From the NCBI GenBank assembly GCA_003552605.1, contig PUNN01000356.1, positions 1 to 7,359 of the forward strand: a stretch of 7,359 bases of DNA. Direction: 5' to 3'. Position numbers and translations under genes: made by a program. The stretch is from Phycisphaeraceae bacterium (lineage in GTDB: Bacteria; Planctomycetota; Phycisphaerae; Phycisphaerales; Phycisphaeraceae). The first letter of the stretch is position 1; each line of letters opens with the position of its first letter. Below the pieces are notes generated by a model. The model searched no databases, was not told the origin of the DNA, and saw only the letters and a list, made by a program, of their open reading frames with translations. Positions 1-6,360 of the stretch are shown here, piece by piece.

Positions 1-609
1 ACCGTCGCTACACAAAACTGGGTCCACGCAAACGATTACGCACGACTGTATGTTGGGACTAACACTTCAGTCAGTTTTGAAACTCCTACCAGCCAACACA
101 GTAGCGGCGAAGTTATGGCGTGGAGAACTAATATTGGTGGATCAAATGAGCCCGGACTTCGTTCCCGAGCCACATACGATTATACGGGCACCGGCAGCAC
201 CAACCTCTATATCAGTAGTTTTGGGACGTTCACTCGCTCAACTTCAAGCAGAGAACACAAGAATACTATTGAGCCGATATGGTCATCTTACGTGGATAAT
301 GCTATTGACTTTATTGAACCCAAGTATTTTCGCAGCACGGCAAAAGCCGACCGAGAAGATTGGTCCCATTACGGCTTTATCGCAGAAGAGTTAGCAGAGA
401 TAGATCCGAGACTAGTGTTTTGGGCTCCCAAATCTAAAGAAGTTATGGACAGACACATGGATTTGGAAGACAAAGCCGAAATTCCTATGGAAGACCTAAA
501 GACAGAGGGAATCAACATCAGTGAAGTTGTTGCTATTTTGTTCGGCGCTGTAAAGAAACTAAAGAAGCAAGTATCCGAACTAGAAAAGGGAGAGTCTGAT
601 GCAAATTGA
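1..609 (+). CDS. Tail protein (fibre/minor tail), C-terminal part with peptidase S74 intramolecular chaperone domain; 5' truncated
   Basis: The frame is open from base 1, so the N-terminus lies outside the window; 202 residues are visible. The C-terminal ~120 residues fit the S74 (endosialidase-type) chaperone, which trimerises phage fibres and then cuts itself off. A Ser-Ser-Arg-Glu-His-Lys stretch puts Ser82 five residues before Lys87, the spacing of the known Ser/Lys catalytic dyad; the usual Asp after Ser is replaced by Ser. It is followed by the typical YGFIAEELAEIDPRLVF core (about 123-139) and a C-terminal helix with KKLKKQVSELEKG that should form the trimeric coiled coil. Cleavage before Ser82 would release residues 82-202. 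The gene is AT-rich compared with the rest of the window and uses a TTA leucine codon at 391. The S74 call is firm; which tail part it belongs to is inferred. Confidence 0.85.
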   Translation, partial: TVATQNWVHANDYARLYVGTNTSVSFETPTSQHSSGEVMAWRTNIGGSNEPGLRSRATYDYTGTGSTNLYISSFGTFTRSTSSREHKNTIEPIWSSYVDNAIDFIEPKYFRSTAKADREDWSHYGFIAEELAEIDPRLVFWAPKSKEVMDRHMDLEDKAEIPMEDLKTEGINISEVVAILFGAVKKLKKQVSELEKGESDAN

Positions 610-769
610 CCCTAACACCCTGATCGCCGCGTACCAGCGCAAGGTAGCCGAACTACAGCACGAGAATCTAGTCCTTTCCGCCGCCCTGGAAACAGTGATG
701 GGAGAGAAGCAAGATGAAACTGCACCCGATCCGATTGGCCAAGAAGGTCTGGAAGAAAGTGGACATTGA
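599..769 (+). CDS. Small coiled-coil protein downstream of tail gene, unknown function
   Basis: This 56-residue frame starts at ATG 599, 11 bases inside the end of the tail gene, with a GGGAGAG ribosome-binding sequence (588-594) at good spacing. It reads MQIDPNTLIAAYQRKVAEL, then a Gln/Glu/Leu-rich helix to about residue 36, and a short acidic/Pro tail. Heptad-like hydrophobic spacing suggests a short coiled coil; there is no signal peptide or membrane segment. Its last 56 bases overlap the first codons of the following membrane gene in another frame. Small helical proteins of this kind are common after tail genes in phages of high-GC hosts, but I do not recognise the family. The ribosome-binding site and tight packing between neighbours make a real gene likely. 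Confidence 0.72.
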   Translation: MQIDPNTLIAAYQRKVAELQHENLVLSAALETVMGEKQDETAPDPIGQEGLEESGH

Positions 770-971
770 CAAGCATCCAGTCATTGTCTTCAACTCAATC
801 AAGGGCGTTGTGCTTGTCCTGGCCGGTGCTGGCCTTTTCTTGGCCGAGGAAATCGAGAGAAGCCTAGTGGTTGGGTCTACGGCAGTGGTGGTTGTGGTCT
901 TTGTTCTACTTACGGCTCTGGAAAACGACAAGGTGGGCTGCCTTATTAGAAGCGCCCGCAAGGACGAGTGA
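714..971 (+). CDS. Small two-TM membrane protein, holin-like
   Basis: This 85-residue protein starts at ATG 714, seven bases after a GGAGAG ribosome-binding site (701-706). The first 20 residues are basic (Arg7, Lys10, Lys11, Lys14, Lys15) and should stay in the cytoplasm. Two hydrophobic stretches follow, roughly 23-44 (broken by Lys30) and 50-69 (a Val-rich run), joined by an acidic turn with Glu45, Glu46 and Glu48. The C-terminus is charged and probably also cytoplasmic. Size, topology and the next two membrane genes fit a phage holin or holin accessory protein, but sequence alone does not prove pore formation, and no endolysin is in view. It ends in a GTGA overlap with the next frame. Confidence 0.72.
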   Translation: MKLHPIRLAKKVWKKVDIDKHPVIVFNSIKGVVLVLAGAGLFLAEEIERSLVVGSTAVVVVVFVLLTALENDKVGCLIRSARKDE

Positions 972-973
972 CC

Positions 974-1444
974 ATGTTCGGATTCAGAGAACGCCGAAAA
1001 ACCCTTTCAATCCAAGAATGGCTTCTGCACTACATTGCCATTTTCGATTTGCTGATTGGGTTTGTTCTTCTCTTCATGCCACTTGGCTCCTCGCCCGACT
1101 TCTCCTGGGAGATTGGAGTAATCGCAGGGACTACAGAGTTCTGGTCGTTCCTCTTCATTCTGGCAGGAACCCTCGCGGGCCTTGGGAACATAACTCGTTC
1201 CAAGATCATATCCCGGGCAGCGCTTTCGATGTCCGCCGGTCTGGGCGCTGGTCGCGGGGTTTCCTTCCTCATGGCCTCCTGGCTCCTGTGGCCTGAGTTC
1301 GCAGCGATCCTCGTCTCGGGCTCTTTGGTCTGGTTCAAGCAGGCCGCGTTCATCTGGTCGGTGGCGAAGTACAAAGAGTCCCGTATCATTATCGCCTACG
1401 ACGACGAGGAAGAAAAATGGGTGACGCGAACATCGACTGGATAG
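974..1444 (+). CDS. Four-TM membrane protein of the putative lysis cassette, unknown function
   Basis: I place the start at ATG 974 because AAGGA (960-964) sits nine bases before it; a GTG at 968, overlapping the previous stop, would have only three bases of spacing. The 156-residue product has a basic N-terminus (RERRK) and four likely membrane segments at about 17-37, 47-70, 79-106 and 109-130, followed by a hydrophilic tail with an acidic DDEEE run. Both ends are predicted cytoplasmic. Similar multi-TM proteins sit beside holins in phages of actinobacteria, where they may be holins, antiholins or superinfection-exclusion proteins; I cannot tell which. It overlaps the next gene by 28 bases. 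Confidence 0.72.
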   Translation: MFGFRERRKTLSIQEWLLHYIAIFDLLIGFVLLFMPLGSSPDFSWEIGVIAGTTEFWSFLFILAGTLAGLGNITRSKIISRAALSMSAGLGAGRGVSFLMASWLLWPEFAAILVSGSLVWFKQAAFIWSVAKYKESRIIIAYDDEEEKWVTRTSTG

Positions 1445-1647
1445 CAGTCGGGGCTGTGATTGGCCCTGTCGTCGCCCTCACGGTGGGCGTCTGGACCCAA
1501 CGAAGAGCCCAAAAGTCGGACAAAAAAACTTATCACCAGAAACAGACTGACAGCGCGATCGAGGCCGTGCGACTTCTCAACGAAGCCCTCAAGGACGAAG
1601 TGGACCGCCTGTCCGAGGAACTAAGAAAGAAAGACGAGGACCTGTAG
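1417..1647 (+). CDS. Single-TM membrane-anchored coiled-coil protein, lysis-region
   Basis: This 76-residue protein begins at ATG 1417, preceded by GAGGAAG (1406-1412) inside the end of the previous gene. Residues 8-26 are a clear membrane segment (Trp8 to Trp26 with Gly and Val), followed by the basic TQRRAQKSDKK, so the remainder should be cytoplasmic. Residues about 40-76 are a charged helix with regular Leu/Val spacing (EALKDEVDRLSEELRKKDEDL region), a probable coiled coil. It is the last rightward gene before the terminator. Its shape resembles small holin-like or lysis-accessory proteins; a spanin role is not supported because there is no lipobox and the host type may lack an outer membrane. 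Confidence 0.72.
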   Translation: MGDANIDWIAVGAVIGPVVALTVGVWTQRRAQKSDKKTYHQKQTDSAIEAVRLLNEALKDEVDRLSEELRKKDEDL

Positions 1648-1701
1648 TCAAGGCCCCGATGATCGGCAGCCCATGCCGCTATATATTTTCATAGACAAGA
1701 G

Positions 1702-1746
1702 AAAGCCCCTCCCCTATGCCTGAGCATGGGAGAGGGGCTTTTCTCG
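1702..1746. terminator. Strong, probably bidirectional terminator between convergent gene blocks
   Basis: AAAGCCCCT at 1702-1710 pairs with AGGGGCTTT at 1733-1741. The stem continues inward to give about 18 pairs with one C/A mismatch and one G/T pair, around a CTGA loop (1720-1723). TTTTC follows on the + strand. The hairpin lies between the end of the rightward genes (1647) and the end of the leftward operon (1777), the right place to stop transcription from both sides. The leftward T-run is weaker (CTTTCTCTT). Confidence 0.88.
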
Positions 1747-1776
1747 TCTCAGAGAAAATATCCGAGACTGTCTGGG

Positions 1777-2166
1777 CTAGGACTTGAAGATGACGCTGGC
1801 CACGTCGGCTTTAGAGTAGGTGTCGGGCTTCAGAACCTTGCCGTCCTCCCGGAACTGGACCTGGCCGTTCTCGTCGGCCTTGCTCATGTTCGACCGATGG
1901 ACCTCCTCGAAGACCTCATGCAAGTCGAACCCAAGGGACACCGCTGTCCCGTAGACCACGTAAAGGAGGTCAGCAAGTTCCTTAGCCAAAGCCTCAGTGC
2001 TCATGCTATGACTTGCCTCGACCACCTCCACGTACTCCTCACCAATGAGCCGCATCCGAAACCGCAGGGTCGAAATCGGGTACTCGACAAGAGTCAGGTG
2101 GGGACTTGCCCTCACACTAAGCCCGAACTGTGTATGAAAGTCCCCGACCATGCCTTGCTCGTTCAT
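1777..2166 (-). CDS. MazG-like / phosphoribosyl-ATP-pyrophosphohydrolase-fold NTP pyrophosphohydrolase
   Basis: The 129-residue product starts at ATG 2166, overlapping the ThyX stop as ATGA and preceded by GGGAGAG seven bases upstream. It has the all-alpha NTP pyrophosphatase signature: a first metal-binding helix with EEYVEV (Glu43, Glu44, Glu47) and a second with KELADLLYVVYGTAVSLG (Glu63, Asp66), then the typical EVFEEVHRSNMSKAD stretch at about 84-98. Members of this fold hydrolyse nucleoside triphosphates to monophosphate and pyrophosphate using Mg2+. In phages they are thought to clean or rebalance the dNTP pool or to blunt ppGpp signalling; the substrate here is not known. Coupling to ThyX supports a nucleotide-pool role. 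An N-terminal ~40-residue extension precedes the core. It is the last gene of the leftward operon. Confidence 0.85.
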   Translation of the reverse strand: MNEQGMVGDFHTQFGLSVRASPHLTLVEYPISTLRFRMRLIGEEYVEVVEASHSMSTEALAKELADLLYVVYGTAVSLGFDLHEVFEEVHRSNMSKADENGQVQFREDGKVLKPDTYSKADVASVIFKS

Positions 2167-2879
2167 ACTGGCACTCTCCCATTCTCGTTCCAGAGTCCCA
2201 TGACCAAGGGGAACTCGTCCACGAGCGCTCCCTCGACCTGGGCCGCTAGTTGGTTGATCTCCCAGAGCGGGTAACTCGGCACCGACGCCCGGTCGTCCGT
2301 GGTCCGCAGGGAAAGAAAATGGAGCCAGTTCCGAAGGTTTGCTGTCGCGTAGAACGAAGTGTACGTCGTCACCGGAAGCACCATACGAGCCACTTCCTTG
2401 GCAATTCCCTGGTTCAGCATCTCCTGGTAGTGGTCCCATGCCGTCTGGCACGAGGCATGGAACGCTAGATGGGCGTATCCCCACTGGTATCTACTGCCCT
2501 CGACGAACTGATACTTGCCCGGCTTGCCTTCCTGAACCAAAGGCCTGTACTCAGGCCAGTAGAACTTGGGCTCGTACTCCACGTACCGGCCCGACTGCTC
2601 ATTGAAGGACTGGACCCTGTGCCGCATCCACTCCCTGGACACGAAGATCGGACAGTGGACGCTAAAGGTCAGAGTGGCGTGCTCGAACGGGGAACCGTGC
2701 CGGTTCTCAATGAGGAACTTGAGACGACCCCGGGACTTCTTAGGCTGCCGACCAACAAGGTTGTCCTGGTCCGTAGACACAAGCATGGCCCGAAGAATCG
2801 AGTTCTCGTCCCCCATCGAGTCGACGAGCATGGCCGACAGGGCAGAGGACAACTCAATCTGCTGTAGTGAATGATCCAT
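2163..2879 (-). CDS. thyX: Flavin-dependent thymidylate synthase ThyX
   Basis: ThyX uses FAD, NADPH and methylene-tetrahydrofolate to make dTMP from dUMP. The diagnostic motif RHRVQSFNEQS is at residues 86-96, followed by GRY. Upstream is the conserved RHGSPFEHATLTF (60-72). Downstream are ARMVLP (164-169) and NLRNWLHFLSLR (181-192), the substrate- and flavin-binding parts. The C-terminal AQ-x-EIR element is altered to a Tyr-Pro-Leu-Trp-Glu-Ile version. At 238 residues the length is normal. I chose ATG 2879 because GGGAG lies nine bases upstream; ATG 2885 would leave only three. The start overlaps the end of the RecA-like gene and the stop overlaps the MazG-like start, so the three are translated as a coupled unit. 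Identification is secure. Confidence 0.96.
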   Translation of the reverse strand: MDHSLQQIELSSALSAMLVDSMGDENSILRAMLVSTDQDNLVGRQPKKSRGRLKFLIENRHGSPFEHATLTFSVHCPIFVSREWMRHRVQSFNEQSGRYVEYEPKFYWPEYRPLVQEGKPGKYQFVEGSRYQWGYAHLAFHASCQTAWDHYQEMLNQGIAKEVARMVLPVTTYTSFYATANLRNWLHFLSLRTTDDRASVPSYPLWEINQLAAQVEGALVDEFPLVMGLWNENGRVPV

Positions 2880-3678
2880 CGACATACGCTCCCACACTCG
2901 ACCTGGTCTGGTCCAACTCGAAGTCCATGTACAGCGACCCCGAGGACTCTGCCTGCTTCCTCTTACTCTTCAGGTGCGCGACACGAAGAACCCTGGAGTC
3001 TCCGTACTTCGGCTTCCACAGCCCAAGGACCGTCGCCGCGTCACGCTCCCCAGCCCCCACACCGTCATTCAGACGAATTGGAATGGACGAGGGCTCGGAC
3101 TTCTCGTCCGCTCCCGGCCTCTTGACATGGTGCAGGGCGAAGACCGCCGTGTTCGTGCGGCGAGCCAAATTCCTTGCGGCCTTGAAGGACTTCTGAAGGT
3201 CGACGTGGTGAACGTCCCGGGCCGTGTCGCTCAAGTTGTCCAGCACAATCATCTGAGGCCCTTCGCCCCAGAACTCCTCATAGGAAAACACCAACTCGTC
3301 CATGAGCGTGAGCCCGTCCTCGTCCGGGGTCAGGCAGTCGGCCTCGTCCGCAAACCAAAGGCTCAGGAGACTGTCGGCGTACTTGTCGTAGGCCCCCTCG
3401 CCCATCGAGGCCATGACCTCCGAGGTCCGGTGCCCGGACATGATCGACAGGGACCGGGCCGTCATGTCAATCTGGGGCGTGTCGAAGTTGCCATAGATCG
3501 TTGGCACCTTCGCCTTGATCGCCCAGTTCAGAAGCAGGTTGCTCTTGTTGCTCATCGGAGCGCCCAGGACCGTGATCGCATCCCCCCGGCGCACGTCCAC
3601 GAACTCGTTCAGTTGGCTCCAGGGAGACTCGACCATCTCCCCGGCCACCTCGTGCAGGGTACGGGACAGAGCCCTCAT
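2854..3678 (-). CDS. RecA/DnaB-like (SF4 helicase core) ATPase
   Basis: This 274-residue protein is essentially a RecA-fold ATPase core without an N-terminal primase or helicase domain. The P-loop is GAPMSNKS (39-46), with Asn44 in place of the usual Gly before Lys45. The next strand, YGNFDTPQ, puts Asp66 where DnaB has its catalytic Glu, followed by conserved Arg75. Walker B is QMIVLDNLSD (Asp147). ALHHVKRPG (181-189) matches DnaB motif H3, and KSKRKQAESSGSLYMDFE near the C-terminus matches H4. Family knowledge suggests a replicative helicase or a recombination/annealing ATPase; proximity to polA favours replication. ATG 3678 overlaps the preceding stop (ATGA) and lacks a good ribosome-binding site, so translation probably depends on coupling. 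The exact role is inferred. Confidence 0.8.
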   Translation of the reverse strand: MRALSRTLHEVAGEMVESPWSQLNEFVDVRRGDAITVLGAPMSNKSNLLLNWAIKAKVPTIYGNFDTPQIDMTARSLSIMSGHRTSEVMASMGEGAYDKYADSLLSLWFADEADCLTPDEDGLTLMDELVFSYEEFWGEGPQMIVLDNLSDTARDVHHVDLQKSFKAARNLARRTNTAVFALHHVKRPGADEKSEPSSIPIRLNDGVGAGERDAATVLGLWKPKYGDSRVLRVAHLKSKRKQAESSGSLYMDFELDQTRSSVGAYVDGSFTTAD

Positions 3679-3911
3679 TGCTGAGGCACCGGACGGAACG
3701 CAAGGACCTGCTGGGCATTGAGGTAGAAACTCGACTCGTCCTTCTTGTACACCCGGATGAACTTGCTCCCCTCAAGGACTCGGATCATGTCCGCGTCGTC
3801 GTCCACGCCCGGGACAAAGACACGGACCCCGCCGTTGATGGACCACTCGAACTCAAACCAGGACCCAGTCCAGCGGTCAGGGTCTTCAAATTCCTTCGGC
3901 ATTTCACTCAT
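3675..3911 (-). CDS. Small acidic protein between polymerase and ATPase genes, unknown function
   Basis: This 78-residue protein starts at ATG 3911, overlapping the polymerase stop as ATGA, with a perfect AGGAGG (3919-3924) seven bases upstream inside the polymerase gene; a longer ATG reading from 3938 has no such support. The sequence is acidic in the first half (MSEMPKEFEDPDRW) and then alternates hydrophobic and polar residues (FEFEW, VRVFVP, KFIRVYKK, SFYLN), suggesting a small beta-rich fold. No known motif, signal peptide or membrane segment is present. Its position and strong ribosome-binding site suggest that it is made in excess over the polymerase, perhaps as a partner of PolA or the ATPase, but that is inference. 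Confidence 0.8.
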   Translation of the reverse strand: MSEMPKEFEDPDRWTGSWFEFEWSINGGVRVFVPGVDDDADMIRVLEGSKFIRVYKKDESSFYLNAQQVLAFRPVPQQ

Positions 3912-5869
3912 CCCTTGACCTCCTGAATCTGTCCCCATGAAGGGCCGGTCTCCCAGTCTGTCTCCAGCGGAGGGAACCCGTCAATATCGAACTCTACAGC
4001 GGGCCTCAGAATCGAGACCATGTACTCCGGCATCAGCGACCCGTGGACCTCGAACATCAACTCGTCGTGATTATTCACAACCAGACGTGCCCGGTCCTGG
4101 TCAATGCCCGCTTCCCTCAGTGCTTCCTGGCTGCTGACCATCGCCATCTTTGCGATGTCCGCAGCCGTACCCTGGACCGGGGCGTTGACGCAGAGCCTCT
4201 CGCCGTGTCCTTCCACGCCCTGGGCCTTGCGGATGTTGCCGTCGGCCCCGTACTCCCGGGCCTTGCCGAACTCAAGGATCGGGATGCGCCTTCCGAAGTG
4301 CGTGGTCGCATACTCCTTGGCCCGGCCGGTGAAAATCTGCTCCTCGATCCAGTCATTGACCGCGTCATAGCCCTCGAAGAACCGATTGTAGAGCAGGTTC
4401 GCTCTCCGCTGAGGCACTCCCAACCGCTCGGCCAGGGACTTCTTGCCCATCTGGTAGAGCAAGGCAAAGTTGAAGGTCTTCCCGGACGACCTTTCCTTTT
4501 CCGTGACCTGGCTGGCGTCCTTGTCGAAGATCAAGGCCGCGGTCAGGACGTGAGGGTCAAGGCCACTGGCGAAGGCGTCCAACAACTTTGTCTCCTGCGA
4601 CATCCCAGCGAGCACGCGCAACTCGATCTGGGAGTAGTCGAAGTCCAGGAAGTAGAACTCACGACTGGGAATGATACAGTCTCGAAAGTTACCTCCGAAG
4701 GACATGAGGCTGCTGGAAGTGAAGGAGAAATTCTTCGGGCACTGCTGGACTCCCGGGTCAGCGACAGCGAACCGTCCCGAGGGCACCCCGTTCTGCTTCC
4801 ATCCCGGATGCACACGCTCTCTGTCCTTGCCCGTGGAGAACGAGTTCGGCCACTTCTTGAGGTACGACCCAATCAACTTCTTCAACTGCCGATACTCAAG
4901 GAGCGCGGCCACCTGCTCGTGTTCTTTGGCCAACTTCGTGAGAGCGGGCTCGCTCGTGGAGGGCTTGCCCGTGTTCGTCGTCCAGTTCACAGTCAGCCCG
5001 ACGTGGTCGAACAGGACCTTGGACAACTGCTGCGAGGACCCGACGTTGAACTTGCCCCCGGGGGACTCAGCGATCTCGGCCAGGCCCTCTGGAGTGGTCC
5101 CAGCCATGTCCGCTAATTTTTCCACGACCTCCTTCTCAAGGATCTGGGCGAACTGCTCGCCCTCGTAGGCCCAGCGCCTCAGAAGCCGGAAGTCAATTTC
5201 CAGGCCCCGGTACTCCATGTCGCTGACGATCGGAAGGACCTGCATCTCCCGGTCCAGTGTGTCCTTGCGCCCGCCCTCAAGACGGGGGTAGTGGTGCTCG
5301 TGCAGGGCCAGGCACCAGGCCGCGTCCTCGCAGGCGTAGTTGACCACGGCCTCGTCGTCCAGAGAACGGTCATTGAATCTTATCTGCTTCTTCTTCGCTG
5401 CCGTGATCCCCGGCCAGAGGCTTGTGATCTCGGCCATCTGGTGGTCGAAGACCTCAAGGGTCAGAGGCTTGAGCCCGTGCTCCGCGTAGGCCCCGAAGCA
5501 GTACGCCTCAAGCATCGTGTCCGAAAAGAACTCAACCTCGATCCCGTGGTGCTTGAGCATCCGGCGCTCGAACCCGGCGTTGTGGGCCACCACCCGGCGA
5601 CGCCGAAGCAGTGGGGCAATGATGAGCAGGGCGTCGGTGATGTTTGGGACTTCGTCGTGGCCCACAGGCACGTACCGGGCCCAGTGCCGGGAGTTCGTGA
5701 TCGAAAACCCGACGATGCGAGCGAACCTCGGGTCCACAGCCCCCCGGTCCCGGGGATCGCCGTCGTACCCGGTCTCTACGTCGAACCCGATAGTGCGGTC
5801 CACGTCGAGCAGTTCCACCAGGTCACGAAGTTCCTGCTCGGTCGTGACCAGACCGTAGTCCTTGGTCAT
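3908..5869 (-). CDS. polA: DNA polymerase I (family A) with 3'-5' exonuclease, no 5' nuclease domain
   Basis: This 653-residue phage replicative polymerase has two domains. The N-terminal DEDDy proofreading exonuclease shows Exo I FDVET (Asp30, Glu32), Exo II AHNAGFERRML (Asn97, with Glu101 at the usual Asp place) and Exo III YACED (Tyr178, Asp182). The polymerase domain has motif A DYSQIELR (Asp411), motif B with Arg460, Lys464, Phe468 and Tyr472, and motif C NNHDELMFEV (Asp602, Glu603). Phe at the position equivalent to E. coli Phe762 predicts poor ddNTP use. Tyr472 is followed by Gln-Met-Gly rather than the usual Gly. The protein starts directly with the exonuclease, as in a Klenow fragment. 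ATG 5869 follows GGGAGG closely. It is coupled to the 78-residue gene by ATGA. The call is certain. Confidence 0.97.
   Translation of the reverse strand: MTKDYGLVTTEQELRDLVELLDVDRTIGFDVETGYDGDPRDRGAVDPRFARIVGFSITNSRHWARYVPVGHDEVPNITDALLIIAPLLRRRRVVAHNAGFERRMLKHHGIEVEFFSDTMLEAYCFGAYAEHGLKPLTLEVFDHQMAEITSLWPGITAAKKKQIRFNDRSLDDEAVVNYACEDAAWCLALHEHHYPRLEGGRKDTLDREMQVLPIVSDMEYRGLEIDFRLLRRWAYEGEQFAQILEKEVVEKLADMAGTTPEGLAEIAESPGGKFNVGSSQQLSKVLFDHVGLTVNWTTNTGKPSTSEPALTKLAKEHEQVAALLEYRQLKKLIGSYLKKWPNSFSTGKDRERVHPGWKQNGVPSGRFAVADPGVQQCPKNFSFTSSSLMSFGGNFRDCIIPSREFYFLDFDYSQIELRVLAGMSQETKLLDAFASGLDPHVLTAALIFDKDASQVTEKERSSGKTFNFALLYQMGKKSLAERLGVPQRRANLLYNRFFEGYDAVNDWIEEQIFTGRAKEYATTHFGRRIPILEFGKAREYGADGNIRKAQGVEGHGERLCVNAPVQGTAADIAKMAMVSSQEALREAGIDQDRARLVVNNHDELMFEVHGSLMPEYMVSILRPAVEFDIDGFPPLETDWETGPSWGQIQEVKG
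3919..3924 (-). promoter_or_regulatory. Consensus ribosome-binding site AGGAGG for the 78-residue gene
   Basis: Reading the minus strand, AGGAGG is followed by seven bases and then ATG at 3911. It is the best match to the anti-Shine-Dalgarno sequence in the window and decides the start over the in-frame ATG at 3938. Confidence 0.85.
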
Positions 5870-5914
5870 AGTCCCTCCCTGCGCTGGAAAGGTGCGCGAA
5901 CCTATTCATACCCT

Positions 5915-6103
5915 TCAGTCGTCGAGGAACAGATTCTCAATCACATGTTTTAGAGAATAGCCTTCTTCCGTGAGATAGATAGCGTTTACAATGTCTTCGG
6001 CAAGAAGCCACAAGGTTCTGCTGCCAGAACAGCCATCCCTAGCGCATGACGAGTCAAGAATGTGATGCGCAACTTCGACAGCCTCTTTCTCGTTCTTCAG
6101 CAT
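5915..6103 (-). CDS. Small hypothetical protein upstream of polA
   Basis: This 62-residue frame starts best at ATG 6103, five bases after GGGGAG; the GTG at 6109 would sit on top of that site. It reads MLKNEKEAVEVAHHILDSS, then a Cys-containing segment (SCARDGCSGSRT), and ends in a hydrophobic/acidic helix (LWLLAEDIVNAIY, then HVIENLFLDD). It looks like a small all-helical soluble protein; the two cysteines are too few for a clear zinc site. It lies 45 bases upstream of polA on the same strand and directly after a terminator-like hairpin, so it may head the polA transcript or be expressed by read-through. No family is recognised. Confidence 0.65.
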   Translation of the reverse strand: MLKNEKEAVEVAHHILDSSCARDGCSGSRTLWLLAEDIVNAIYLTEEGYSLKHVIENLFLDD

Positions 6104-6125
6104 AGACACTCCCCTAAAGTCAAGA

Positions 6126-6163
6126 AAGCCCCGGGAAGATTGTATACAATCCTGCCGGGGCTT
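6126..6163 (-). terminator. Hairpin terminator for the leftward genes after the tmRNA
   Basis: AAGCCCCGG (6126-6134) pairs perfectly with CCGGGGCTT (6155-6163). The interior is close to fully paired as well and contains the perfect palindrome ATTGTATACAAT (6139-6150), giving about 19 pairs with only two mismatches. Reading leftward it is followed by TTTCTTGACTTT, a modest T-rich tail. It lies between the 59-residue gene and the gene upstream of polA, so it could stop or attenuate transcription from the tmRNA side. Confidence 0.72.
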
Positions 6164-6180
6164 CTAGGGCCAGGCCCTAT

Positions 6181-6360
6181 CTACCGTCCAAGGTAGACTG
6201 TGTGAAGATGGCCGTTCTCTACCTTCACGCTCATCAAAATGTCGCCAACCTCCGTGGACAAGTTGAAGTCGGGAATCTCCGCAGGAAACACCATCCCGTC
6301 GTCGAAGAGATCAAAAATCCTGGCGACTTGGGCTGCCTGACTGACGGTCAACTCAAGCAC
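6181..6360 (-). CDS. Small hypothetical protein with GTG start
   Basis: I found this frame by hand. GTG 6360 overlaps the preceding stop (TAGTG) and has GGGAG seven bases upstream. It encodes 59 residues, beginning MLELTVSQAAQVARIFDLF, with an acidic middle (DDGMVFPAEIPDF) and ending in a beta-like stretch (ILMSVKVENGHLHTVYLGR). It is soluble, mildly acidic and without a known motif. The tight overlap with the upstream gene, the good ribosome-binding site and a terminator just after its stop make it a convincing gene rather than chance. Function unknown. Confidence 0.72.
   Translation of the reverse strand: MLELTVSQAAQVARIFDLFDDGMVFPAEIPDFNLSTEVGDILMSVKVENGHLHTVYLGR

Noticed and set aside
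50..394. Frame-2 open reading frame across the tail gene
   Set aside because: It overlaps the S74 coding frame, which has a recognisable domain; no ribosome-binding site or motif supports it.
1677..1698. AT-rich stretch as a possible promoter
   Set aside because: It lies between convergent genes just before a terminator and no paired -35/-10 is evident for either downstream gene.
2167..2484. N-terminal extension of the MazG-like frame
   Set aside because: The upstream 106 codons lie inside thyX in another frame, with Gly/Pro-rich shadow sequence; the ATG at 2166 has a ribosome-binding site.
4043..5116. 357-codon open frame on the + strand
   Set aside because: It is entirely antisense to polA, whose motifs are complete; the product has no recognisable motif and is a GC-codon shadow.
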